Assembly: GCA_050246115.1 (NCBI GenBank)
Contig: JBFWWP010000024.1
Span: 40,596 to 104,595 of the forward strand
Source: JBFWWP01 sp050246115
GTDB lineage: Bacteria; Planctomycetota; UBA8108; UBA1146; JAJFFE01
Direction: 5' to 3'
Length of the DNA: 64,000 nucleotides
Shown here: piece by piece, positions 41,838-50,900 of the stretch
How the letters are laid out: every line of letters begins with the position of its first letter
Position numbering within the stretch: the stretch's first letter is position 1
The notes under the pieces: model-generated
Told to the model about the DNA's origin: nothing
Seen by the model: only the letters and a program-made list of their open reading frames with translations
Database searches by the model: none
Translations under genes and position numbers: made by a program

Positions 41838-42668
41838 ATGAGACAGAGTCTTGTGCTCTTGCTTGTGGTCGGCTTTGGGCTTACCTGTAGCGTTGTCAGC
41901 GCGCAGGATCCGAACCTGGTGCTGACCGCGCCGAGCGGAACGATCAGCGTTGCTGCCGGCGCGACCGGCTCGACGACGGCGAGCGTGGTCTTCGACAACA
42001 CTGGCGCGAGCGATGTCGACGGCTGGTCGTTCGGCGTTTGCCACGACGGCGCGGTCGTCTCGCTGACCGGGTTCACCAACAGCGCACTCGTGCAGACGAT
42101 CAACGCGGGCATGATGCCCGGCTTCGGTTCGACGAGCCTCGTCGGCGCCGCCACCGGCGGTACCCAGGGCATCGTGATCGACCTGTTCGGCGCGGTGAAG
42201 TTGGCTCCGGGAACGGGCTACGCGTTCGTGGACGCGACCTACACCAACCTCGCGGGCACCGAAGGCCAGACCGCCGCCGTTGCGATCTGCAACACGCTCG
42301 GCAACCCCCCGGTTGCCGACGTCATCGTAATCAGTGGCGCGTCGATCACCCCGACCGAGGCGGCTGGCTCGATCGCGGTCGTCGAAGTCGTGGAGCCTAT
42401 GTTCATCCGTGGCGAGTGTAACGGCGACGGCACCTACGACATCGCAGACGGCGTCTTCACCCTGAACTTCCTGTTCCAGGGCGGAAGCACTTCGAGCTGC
42501 GTGGAGGCCTGCGACGCGAACAACGACGGTACGGTCGACTCGGCCGACGCGGTGTACACGTTCACCTACCAGTTCTTCGACGGTCCGGCCCCGGCCGCTC
42601 CGTTCCCGGGCTGCGGTATCGACGACATGATGGGCGCGAACTGCGCCAGCTTTGCCGGCTGTCCGTAG
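41838..42668 (+). CDS. Secreted cohesin-like protein with dockerin-like tail, single module
   Basis: 276 aa with signal peptide LVLLLVVGFGLTCSVVSA. The mature protein starts QDPNLVL, then one about 150-residue beta-sandwich with VVFDNTGASDVDGWSFGVCHDG, MMPGFGSTSLVG, GGTQGIVIDLFG and ICNTLGNPPVADVIVISG. This resembles cohesin-type domains in strand pattern (inference). The C-terminal cassette has two Ca loops (GECNGDGTYDIADGVFTL and CDANNDGTVDSADAVYTF), then PFPGCG...NCASFAGC. A strong SD AAGGAGAGG precedes ATG. The 43024 gene is a longer paralogue directly downstream. An intrinsic terminator follows, so it is probably transcribed alone and highly. Confidence 0.82.
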   Translation: MRQSLVLLLVVGFGLTCSVVSAQDPNLVLTAPSGTISVAAGATGSTTASVVFDNTGASDVDGWSFGVCHDGAVVSLTGFTNSALVQTINAGMMPGFGSTSLVGAATGGTQGIVIDLFGAVKLAPGTGYAFVDATYTNLAGTEGQTAAVAICNTLGNPPVADVIVISGASITPTEAAGSIAVVEVVEPMFIRGECNGDGTYDIADGVFTLNFLFQGGSTSSCVEACDANNDGTVDSADAVYTFTYQFFDGPAPAAPFPGCGIDDMMGANCASFAGCP

Positions 42669-42693
42669 TTCCGGACTGTCGACGAGTTCTTCG

Positions 42694-42727
42694 AGGCGAC
42701 GCACGATTCGGTGCGTCGCCTTTCTCG
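42694..42727 (+). terminator. Intrinsic terminator after the 41838 gene
   Basis: An 11-bp perfect stem AGGCGACGCAC / GTGCGTCGCCT with loop GATTCG, followed by TTTCTC. It begins 26 bp after the stop codon. Confidence 0.8.
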
Positions 42728-42786
42728 TCTCACGAGCGCCCTGTCTCACAAGTTTGTTGAAGAAGTCTTGTCGCGACAGAGCACTT

Positions 42787-42849
42787 GGTTCGACGGCTGA
42801 CGCCGTCGAGACTTGGCTGTGGGTTCGACGGCTGACGCCGTCGAGACTT
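42787..42849 (+). repeat. Twin hairpin direct repeat
   Basis: Two identical 28-bp units (42787-42814 and 42822-42849, 35 bp apart) each begin GGTTCGACGGCTGACGCC and contain the hairpin CGACGGC-TGAC-GCCGTCG. They lie in the 355-bp gap between the two cohesin-like paralogues (42669-43023). The rest of that gap holds the preceding terminator and an inverted pair GTGGTCTG / CAGACCAC. No gene is visible there. Confidence 0.7.
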
Positions 42850-43023
42850 CCGTGGTCTGGCGATCGCGGGGGTTGTGGCCAACCCGCCGAAACTTCTTCG
42901 ACGAACTTTGGCGACAGACCACTGGGATCCATCCTTTCCGCGCGTCTCGCTGACGGGGCCGCGGGTCGTCTGACGCAAGGTCGGACATGAGTCGTGCTCC
43001 CCCATGGGGAGAAGGGAGAAAAA

Positions 43024-44307
43024 ATGAAACAGACCCTCGCTCTGCTGTGCTTCGTCGGACTTTTCTGTGGAGTTGCCGGGGCCCAGGATCCGAATCTGGT
43101 GCTCGGAGTCGCGGCCCCCGGCGCCGCCAATGGCGGCAGCAGCTTCGATGCCAGCGTCACGTTCGACAACACCGGGGCCAGCCTGGTCGACGGCTGGTCG
43201 TTCGGGGTGTGCCATGACGGCGGCTCGCTGACGTTGAACTCCTTCGCCAACAGCGCCCTCGTCAACACGATCAACGGCGGCCAGATGCCGGGCTTCGGCT
43301 CGACCACGCTGGTGAGCCCGGCCATGGGTGGCACCCAGGGTGTCGTGATCGACCTGTTCGGGGTCAACAAGCTGAACCCGGGCACCGGCTACACGTTCGT
43401 CAACATGAACTACTCGGCCGCGAACATGACCAACACCACCAACATCGCGATCTGCGGAACCCTGGGTAACCCGGCGGTCGCCGACATCATCGTGGTGGGC
43501 GGTGGCTCGATCACCCCGACCGAAGTAGCGGCGAGCGTGTCCGTGACCGAGCTGGCGCTGATCACCCTCCGCGTGGTCGCCCCGGCCCTCCAGAACGACA
43601 ACAGCGCGTTCGCGGCCTCCGTCGAGTTCGACAACGTCGGCACCGACCTGGTCGATGGCTGGTCGTACGGCGTGTGCCACGACGGCTCGCTGCTCACCCT
43701 CGACAGCTTCGCCAACAGCGCGTTGGTCGCGACGATCAATGGCGGCATGATGCCCGGTTTCGGCGCGACGTCGATCGTGAGCGCGACCACGGGCGGCACG
43801 CAAGGCATCGTGATCGACCTCTTCGGCGTCAACAAGCTCGCTCCCGGCACCGGCTACGTGTTCCTCGACATGGGCTACACGGGCGCGGATGTGGCGATGG
43901 ACACCAACACGACCGTGTCGATCTGCAACACCCTCGGCAACCCGCCGGTTGACGTGGTGATCGTGATCGGCGGCGGGTCCTTCCCGCCGGCGGCCGTCTC
44001 GGCCGATATCACGCTGCGCGACCTGGTTGCGCCGGAGTTCATCCGCGGCGAGTGTAACGGCGACGGCCACTACAACATCGCCGACGGTATCTGGACTCTC
44101 AACATGCTGTTCCAGGGCGGCCCGTCCTCGAGCTGTGTCGAGGCGTGCGACGCCAACGACGACGGCTCGGTCGACGCGGCCGACGCCATGTTCACCTTCT
44201 TCTATCAGCTCCTGGACGGCCCGGCTCCGTCGGCTCCGTTCCCGAACTGCGGTACCGACCCGAGCGATCCGATCGGCGCCGACTGCGCGAACTTCGCCGG
44301 CTGCTAA
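43024..44307 (+). CDS. Secreted cohesin-like protein with dockerin-like tail, tandem modules
   Basis: 427 aa with signal peptide TLALLCFVGLFCGVAGA and mature start QDPNLVL, as in the neighbour at 41838. It carries two tandem copies of the cohesin-like module (about residues 25-180 and 185-330). Each has DGWS-(F/Y)-GVCHDG, MPGFG-(S/A)-T, GGTQG-(V/I)-VIDLFGVNKL-(N/A)-PGTGY and LGNP. Then come the two Ca loops (GECNGDGHYNIADGIWTL, CDANDDGSVDAADAMFTF) and the Cys tail CGTDPSDP...CANFAGC. SD GGAGAAGGGAG precedes ATG 43024. It clearly arose by duplication of the 41838 gene or its module, and ends with a 14-bp-stem terminator. Confidence 0.84.
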   Translation: MKQTLALLCFVGLFCGVAGAQDPNLVLGVAAPGAANGGSSFDASVTFDNTGASLVDGWSFGVCHDGGSLTLNSFANSALVNTINGGQMPGFGSTTLVSPAMGGTQGVVIDLFGVNKLNPGTGYTFVNMNYSAANMTNTTNIAICGTLGNPAVADIIVVGGGSITPTEVAASVSVTELALITLRVVAPALQNDNSAFAASVEFDNVGTDLVDGWSYGVCHDGSLLTLDSFANSALVATINGGMMPGFGATSIVSATTGGTQGIVIDLFGVNKLAPGTGYVFLDMGYTGADVAMDTNTTVSICNTLGNPPVDVVIVIGGGSFPPAAVSADITLRDLVAPEFIRGECNGDGHYNIADGIWTLNMLFQGGPSSSCVEACDANDDGSVDAADAMFTFFYQLLDGPAPSAPFPNCGTDPSDPIGADCANFAGC

Positions 44308-44368
44308 GAGGCCTCCCCTCCAAGGCAGCGTGCCGGCGTAAGCCGCGCCGAGGTTCTCCGAACTCTGG

Positions 44369-44412
44369 AAAGGCGACGGTCGCCACGCGACCGTCGCCTT
44401 TCTCCTTTTCTC
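44369..44412 (+). terminator. Intrinsic terminator after the 43024 gene
   Basis: A 14-bp perfect stem AAAGGCGACGGTCG / CGACCGTCGCCTTT, loop CCACG, then CTCCTTTTCT. It isolates the dockerin-tailed gene from the pilin-like operon. The rest of 44308-44607 shows no gene. Confidence 0.85.
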
Positions 44413-44607
44413 CGTCGCTTCGACTCTCAGCGGGGTCTTGGCTTCGCCCCACGACCGTCCTCGCCCGATGGTCCTAATCCTCTTTGGCCAAAAGCGTTGG
44501 AGCATTCTCTCGGACTCCCCGAGCCGCCCCCCCATTGGCCGCTTCCTCCAGCGGTGTCGTAGACTGAGGAGGAGATGCCAGCGAGCATCCGGTAAGGGGA
44601 GCGAAGC

Positions 44608-45276
44608 GTGACCAACCTACGTCCCGGCTGCCGTCAGGCCGGAATCACGATCCTCGAGCTTGCAGTGACCGTCGGCCTCATCGGCACCCTGTTCGCGGGG
44701 ACCTTGGCGGCGGTGACGGGCATCCAGCGAGCGTTTAGCGAAAGCGAACGGGCTTCGCGCCTTCGGGTTCGCTCCGAGCAAGCACTCGCCCGCATGGTGG
44801 CCATCGTCAGCCAAGGGCTCACGGTCGACCCCCAACTCGCCGGCATCGCCCCAGGCTCGGGTTCAACCTTCCATGGCTTCCGCTTCCAACTCATCGAGTC
44901 CTTCGACCTCGGCACGCCGGTCTATGACGACGACGCCATCGTCTTCGTCCACGGCCCCGATGCGGGCAATGACCCTTGTGCCGGCGTGATCATCGGGCGG
45001 GGCGAAAGCTACGAGGATCTGCACGGCGCCGCCGCCGGGGCGGACGATATCCTCGGCACGAACGACGACGTGACGACGGGGGTCGTGAGCGGCCAGCCGG
45101 AACTCGAACTCCTGCTCACCTCTGAGCACGCGCCCGCCACGGGCGACATGCTCTCGTTCGAGGTGATCGGCAGACGCGTACACATCATCCTGCGCGTGAA
45201 TGTCCTGGACTCCAATGGAAACTTCGTTTTCGACGAGGATCTCGTACTCGACGAATGGGTGAGCCTCCGCCAATGA
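44608..45276 (+). CDS. Type IV pilin-like (pseudopilin) protein
   Basis: 222 aa. A short leader ends in Gly before the N-methylation helix: AG-ITILELAVTVGLIGTLFAGTLAAV. Glu is at mature +5, the prepilin-peptidase signature. The rest is a soluble globular domain with acidic runs (FDLGTPVYDDDAIVF, DDILGTNDDV). It starts at GTG 44608 with AAGGGGAG upstream. It is the first of four genes that look like a pseudopilus tip/assembly set, and overlaps the next start (ATGA). No pilus ATPase, platform protein or peptidase gene is here, so those must be elsewhere. Confidence 0.8.
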   Translation: MTNLRPGCRQAGITILELAVTVGLIGTLFAGTLAAVTGIQRAFSESERASRLRVRSEQALARMVAIVSQGLTVDPQLAGIAPGSGSTFHGFRFQLIESFDLGTPVYDDDAIVFVHGPDAGNDPCAGVIIGRGESYEDLHGAAAGADDILGTNDDVTTGVVSGQPELELLLTSEHAPATGDMLSFEVIGRRVHIILRVNVLDSNGNFVFDEDLVLDEWVSLRQ

Positions 45277-45833
45277 AAAGCAGAAACAGCTGCGGCTTGC
45301 CAGGAGCCTCGGTGGACCCCGAGTCGCACCGCCTCCCGGCTCGCACCTCGGGAATGTCGTTGATCGAACTTTCGGTGTCGCTCACCGTGCTCAGTGTCGT
45401 CGTCGTCTCGACCGGTATGACCCTGACGTCCGGGATCCGCGAGCGCCAGGAGTCGCTCGATGATCTCCGTGCGCTCAGCGCGGTCCGCACCTTGATCGCA
45501 GAGATTCAAGAGGTGACCAACGGTGTACCCGACCCCACGCAGAACACCGGGCCCGGGGCGATCTTCGGTCTCTACGACGGGCAGAGCCTCACGATCGACG
45601 GTCTCGACGGCGCCACGATCGACGTGTCGTGCTTCGCCGACGAGACCGCCGTGCCGGCAGAACTCGGTGGTCCTCAGGACCTCAACTTCGACGGCGACGC
45701 CCAGGACCAGCTCGACAACCAGTCGAACGGCACCGATCTAAAGGCGGTCCCGACCGTCATGACCGTGAGCTTTGGCGACGCCGGGGAGCATGCGCACACG
45801 ATCTACCGGACCTTTACGCGCACGACGAATTGA
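45273..45833 (+). CDS. Type IV pilin-like (pseudopilin) protein
   Basis: 186 aa. An unusually long basic leader of about 27 residues precedes the class III site G-MSLIELSVSLTVLSVVVVSTGMTL, again with Glu at +5. The mature domain is small, with a DLNFDGDAQDQLDNQSNGTDL segment that could bind Ca. ATG 45273 overlaps the preceding stop. It is probably a minor pseudopilin of the same complex as the 44608 product. Confidence 0.8.
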   Translation: MKSRNSCGLPGASVDPESHRLPARTSGMSLIELSVSLTVLSVVVVSTGMTLTSGIRERQESLDDLRALSAVRTLIAEIQEVTNGVPDPTQNTGPGAIFGLYDGQSLTIDGLDGATIDVSCFADETAVPAELGGPQDLNFDGDAQDQLDNQSNGTDLKAVPTVMTVSFGDAGEHAHTIYRTFTRTTN

Positions 45834-45897
45834 CTTTGGCGGACCGGGGCGCGCCGCCGACAGGCCGCCCTTGCGGGACCAACGCGAAGGGACTGCT

Positions 45898-47274
45898 ATG
45901 CACCGAGAATCCGGATCAGCGCTTCTGCTCACCCTGATCGTGAGCCTCGGATTGGTCGCCCTGACGGGACTCAGCCTCCAGCTGAGCCGCAACCAGAGCA
46001 CGCTCCTGCGAACCCAGCGTGACCGACTCTCCGTCCACCAGATCGCGGAGTCGGCCGCAGCGCTGGCCGTCGCACGCATCAAGGAAGGGGGCCAGCTCGC
46101 GCCGTACTCGGGCACCGGAGGCTCCGCCGCCTGGGCGTCGTTCGGCGACGGCGAGCTGTACTTCTACTCGGACTACGACGCCGCCAACCGGGTCACGACG
46201 GTCCGAGCTTGGGGCCGGATCGCGACCGTGGGTAACCCGTCAGGGTCGACGGAAGCGCCAGACTCCGGCTCGTGGGACGGGACTGGGTACGTGCTCGCCG
46301 GACTCGAGGTTTCGTTGAGTGGCGGCCGCTACCTGCCCGATGCGCCGATGTACTTCGGCAACGGCGGCGTCGAACGCCCCATGGGTGGCTTCGAGTGGTC
46401 CAATGACGCGGACCCGCTCGACTCGACGACGTGGGATACGGTGACGTCTAGTCCATCGTCGCAGCAGAGCAACTGGGTACCGATGGTGGTGAGTTCCTTG
46501 AATCACCCGGTCGACTACCTGACGAGCGGTACCGCGCCGGAGCCGGCCTCGAGCCCACACCCGTACAACGTGTGGGTCTCGCAAACCGCGATCGGTCAGT
46601 TCAATGTCGACGCCTGGTTCGCGAACTCTGCTGGTACCGGTGACGCTTCCGCGAACGTCGTCCCCCAACCGAACTCGACCAACTTCGCCTACACGGACTT
46701 ACACTCCGCGGGGCACCCGTACGCGCTCACCCCGGCGATTCCAGATGTCCAGTCCTTCTCGTGGCAGCTCTGGTCCGACTACAACAGCGACCCTCAAGCT
46801 TACTTGTTGTCGTCGGGCGCCCACAGCGGCACCTACGGCACTATCGCGGACCCCCGTGTCACCTTCGCCACGGGAACCCTGCGTGTGAACTCCGGCCAGA
46901 CCTTCAGCGGAACCGGGATCCTGGTCATTCGCGACACTTACGACCCGAACACCGACACGGACAACGCCCCTTCAGTGTCTGCAGCACTGGACGTGCGCGG
47001 CACGTTCGAGTGGACGGGACTCGTGATCATCGCGGGTTGGAGGCCGAGCGTAACGGTTCGAAACGGAGCGCAGGCGACTATCGTCGGTGCGTTCTTTGGC
47101 GAAGACAGCGTTCAGTCCGGCGGGGAAGTGAGCCTCGACAGCGCCACGATCGTCCTCTCCATTAGCGACGACTTCCGGGTGCTCTACTCCCGCGAAGTCT
47201 TCCAGCCCGGAGGGTTGATCCACGACTTCATGCCGTCGGTCGTGAAAACGGTCGTCGGCGTTCGGGAGCTATAG
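45898..47274 (+). CDS. PilX-like pilus assembly protein
   Basis: 458 aa. The N-terminus MHRESGSALLLTLIVSLGLVALTGLSLQLSRNQSTLLRTQRDRLSVHQIAESAAALAVARI is the PilX_N pattern: short leader, hydrophobic helix, then an amphipathic helix with the Q-x-AE-S/A-A motif. The large C-terminal part is beta-rich and Ser/Thr/Gly-rich (ASLDVRGTFEWTGLVIIAGW-like strands near the end). I chose ATG 45898 (AAGG upstream) and rejected the Arg-rich extension to 45772. It fits as a minor, tip-located subunit. Confidence 0.78.
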   Translation: MHRESGSALLLTLIVSLGLVALTGLSLQLSRNQSTLLRTQRDRLSVHQIAESAAALAVARIKEGGQLAPYSGTGGSAAWASFGDGELYFYSDYDAANRVTTVRAWGRIATVGNPSGSTEAPDSGSWDGTGYVLAGLEVSLSGGRYLPDAPMYFGNGGVERPMGGFEWSNDADPLDSTTWDTVTSSPSSQQSNWVPMVVSSLNHPVDYLTSGTAPEPASSPHPYNVWVSQTAIGQFNVDAWFANSAGTGDASANVVPQPNSTNFAYTDLHSAGHPYALTPAIPDVQSFSWQLWSDYNSDPQAYLLSSGAHSGTYGTIADPRVTFATGTLRVNSGQTFSGTGILVIRDTYDPNTDTDNAPSVSAALDVRGTFEWTGLVIIAGWRPSVTVRNGAQATIVGAFFGEDSVQSGGEVSLDSATIVLSISDDFRVLYSREVFQPGGLIHDFMPSVVKTVVGVREL

Positions 47275-47282
47275 GAGTCCAC

Positions 47283-47768
47283 ATGCAGAAGCGGCGTACC
47301 ATCCTGATCAATCCCCGGTTGCAGTGCCGGATCGTGTTCAGCTTCCTGAGCGTTGCGATCGTCTGCATGGCCATTCAGTCGACCTTGATGCTGGTCGCCT
47401 CCTCGCAGATCGGCGGCGCCCTGTCCCAGCGGCCGCTCGACGCCGGTGCGCTGTTCCGGGAAATGACCTGGATCTACTCCGGAATCGGGTTCTTGCTGCT
47501 CATTCCCCTGTCGGTCGGAGTGGGCTTCCTCGTCACCCTGCGGATCGCCGGTCCGCTGTACCGCTTGGAGCGCCATCTCGAGACCGTCTGCCGCGGCGAA
47601 CCGGTATCCCCATGCCAACTGCGCGATGGCGACGAGTGCCAACGGCTGTGCGAGCTGATCAACCAAGCGGTCGCCCTGCCCACCCGTCGTGCCGCGGCTC
47701 CCGGTGAACGCACGAACATCGCCGCCGAGTGCCCGGCGGAACCATCCCCGTACGTCGAGCAGAGCTGA
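47283..47768 (+). CDS. Two-helix membrane protein with HAMP-like domain
   Basis: 161 aa. Membrane helices lie at about residues 15-38 (IVFSFLSVAIVCMAIQSTLMLVA) and 63-86 (WIYSGIGFLLLIPLSVGVGFLVTL). A cytoplasmic HAMP-like segment follows (RIAGPLYRLERHLETVCRGEPVSPCQLRDGDECQRLCELINQAV) with the G-P-L-x-R-(L/I)-x-x-x-L start and a DGDE turn. There is no kinase or methyl-accepting domain. Small HAMP proteins of this shape accompany pilin-like gene sets in other bacteria. It may transmit a signal to, or anchor, the pseudopilus. It begins 8 bp after the PilX-like gene. Confidence 0.7.
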   Translation: MQKRRTILINPRLQCRIVFSFLSVAIVCMAIQSTLMLVASSQIGGALSQRPLDAGALFREMTWIYSGIGFLLLIPLSVGVGFLVTLRIAGPLYRLERHLETVCRGEPVSPCQLRDGDECQRLCELINQAVALPTRRAAAPGERTNIAAECPAEPSPYVEQS

Positions 47769-47946
47769 TCAACACCGCAGTTGCTGCGTCGAGTCCGCGT
47801 TAGGAGTCGCCTCCGGTGCGCTCACAAGAGCCGTTCATCGACGGGTCTCCGGACCGCAACGGTGGGTGCGGCTGTTCGTCAAGCTCGACCGTTCCCATCT
47901 CGGAGTCCTCGGAAACCGCACGCGGGCGACCGACGCGATCCCGCGC

Positions 47947-50900
47947 TCAGCCACTGGCGCCCGGCGGCGTAGTATCGGGTAGCTCGACCAAGGTTCCCGT
48001 GCGCAGCAGGTAGAGCGCGACACGGACTCGCCGGCCTGGCTCCACGGCGGTCCAGAGAGTTCGGTACTTCCCCAACTGCTGCGCGTGCTGGCTGAGTTCA
48101 TCGTCGAGCCACCGGGAGTGCTCGGGTGTCCCTGGGGCCGGCCCCGGCGAGGTCTTGTAGTCGATCACCCAACGTTCTCCGTCAACCACGAAGGTTCGAT
48201 CGACGCGCCCCACCCACCACTCTCCTGCGAGCTCGCCGGCGATCTCGCGTTCGCACGCCGCCTCCGGGTGGGGAGCCAGGATCCAGCGACCTCGTGCGCA
48301 CACGAGCATCGCGGTTACCATAGCGACGACGTCGCGGGCCCCGTGCGTCGCCTCGGAGGTCGCCAGCCCCTCCCCTTCGAGGGCGAACCGCACCCCAGGC
48401 ATTACACTGCGGAGGCGTTCCTCACTCCAGGACTCCGGGCCCTCGGTCGCCACACTCTCGAGAAGCCGATGGGTCACGATGCCCACGGCCTGCGCTTTCA
48501 ACGGCTCGCGCTCTCGCTCCGCGGCCTCCGATCGGGCGACCTCGGGTCGGGTCGCCCAGCCAGGCACGAACCCGACGTCGGCCGCCGGTGAAGGAAGAAC
48601 CGCATCGCTCCGGACTCGCACTTGGACTGGGCCCGCACGGTCCACGCTCTCGTCGCAAGTCACTGCCCCCGCTCCGTCGGTGGCCAGAACACCCGTCGAC
48701 GGCAGCGCTCGCTCCCGGCAACGATCGACGACCGCCGGTCCCAGAACTGCGAGCAACGACTCCGGGGGCGCGCGCCACTCCCCGTCTGCATCTTGCTGCA
48801 AGTGGCCGAGAAGGTGGAGGCGCGAGCGCGCACGCGTGCAGGCTACGTAGAGAAGGCGAACCGCCTCGAGGTCCGCCCGCACTCGTTCTTGGCGCGCCAT
48901 GAAGTCGTAGATCGGATCGCGCTCGGCAGTCCTCGCCGACCGAACCGGCGCCAAGAGGAGCCGCACGGGCTCGCCGGTGTCGGCCGCGAAGCGCTCCTGC
49001 CACAGAACGAGCGACGGGTCGTCCCGGCGCCGCGCCTTCCCCAGTCCCGGAACGAGCACCACATCGAACTCGAGCCCCTTCGCGCGATGGATCGTCATCA
49101 CCTGTAAGTCGTCGGTGGCAAGTGGGTCGGGTGGCGCGAAGAAACCACTCAGTCGACTCTCGAGCAACCCTCGCGACGGTAGGTCACCGCCGCGCTCGAC
49201 CTGCCCCAGGAGATCGAAGTACAGGGCCGCTTCCTCGAGGTCGCGGGCATCGCCAAACGCCGGCCCCGCCAGCGACAACCAGAGCCCCTCGACCGCTCGG
49301 CGGAGCGGTCGTCGCTGTCGACGAGTATAGAACCTGTGCCAGGCCGCGAACACGCGTCGAGCACCCGCGCGCCCGCTCTCCGAGAGCCTCGCGAGTCGAC
49401 CCTCATCGGCGAGGAGCTCCGGTAGCGCGCGCGCCTCCCCCGCCACGAGGGCATGCAGATCGTCGAGGCCCAGCCCTCCCATCGGGCCACGCAGGACGAT
49501 CAACCATGCGAGGCGCTCTCCCGGCGCCACGAACATCGAAGTGACCGCGAGGAGGTCCTGGATCACCGGCCGGCCGCTCAGCCCTTCGAGTTCGACCGCT
49601 CGGTAGCGGATGCCGAGCTCCCGGAGCCGCCGCAAGGTCGGGTGCAGGTGCTGGCGGTAGGCACCCAACAGGGCCACCCGCGGTGCGGCGCGAGCTTGGG
49701 CGTTCGCGATGATCTCGACACACCGCTGCGCTTCCGCGAGTTCGTCCGGACCGCACCAAGCATGGTACGTAACCCCGTCGCCCGCTCGACCCAACGCTTG
49801 CGCGCGGAATGGTTCGTAGGGCACGGCACCGGTCTCCGGGTCCTCGGTGCTCGGCATGACCGACCCGAAGACCCGGTTGATCTCTTCGGTCACCGGCGCC
49901 GTCGAGCGGAAGTTCACACGCAGGCGCTCCGGGATCGGCCGCAGGGAGCCAATCCCGAGCGTTCGGCAACGCAGGTACAACCCCACCTCCGCCTCACGAA
50001 ACCGGTAGATCGATTGCATGGGATCGCCGACGAGAAACAGAGTGCGCCCATCGCCGTCGCGCCAATCGTCGATCAACTTCTCTACCAACCGGTACTGACT
50101 CGTCGAGGTGTCCTGGAACTCGTCCACGAGCAGGTGACGGAGCGGCAGGCGCAATCGCGCGAGCGCGCGCAGCGCCGCCGCCGCGATCTCCGGGTGGTCG
50201 ACCCTGCGGTCGCGCGCGAACTCGGAGCGCAACTCACTGAGCAGTTCCTCGAAGAGGCCGATCAGGGCTTCGATGACTGGCCATTGGACATCGTCGAACG
50301 CGACGGGAGGCAAACGCCGCACATCGTCCAACGCGCGCAGAAAGTCTGGGTGCTCGCTCGCGAGTTCCTGAATCAACTCGAGCGCTTCGGCCTTGAGCAA
50401 GCGATCGGTGGGTGAGGTCGGTGGAAACCCGTCGCGCTTGCTCAACACCGCGCGCGCATCACCCTTCTGGGTCAAGAGGAGACTCGCGCAGCGTTCCCAG
50501 AACACACGGTGTTCGCACGTGCTTCCGAACTCCCCTCCGACCGGGAGTTCCTCCCCGAGATTCCGCGCCGCATGCCGCAACAGATTCGGGCCACGATCCA
50601 CGAGACGGGGTGGTGCCAGGTCCTGCACGCGGCGCAGGTGCTGCTCCGTTTCGTGGACAAGCGCAGACTCGAGCTGCTCGCGCCAGCGCGCCAAGCGCTG
50701 CGTCCCGCGCTCCGACGGGATCTGTCGGATCCACTGATCTCGACGTTGCAGCAGCCCAACGAGCAAGGTGCGAAGTAGGGCGACGTCGTTGTCGAGATGC
50801 CACAGCACGACCTCGAGAGCCGCGCTCCCTCGCCGCACCACGGCGTCGACTGCGGCCTCGAACAAGGGACGGGCGTCGTCCGTGACCTCGACCCGACCGC

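Noticed and set aside
41766..43385. 539-codon minus-strand frame, and a similar 601-codon frame at 42730-44535
   Set aside because: Both are antisense shadows of the two cohesin-like genes, which have signal peptides, strong SDs and terminators. The internal repeats of the shadows simply mirror the modules.
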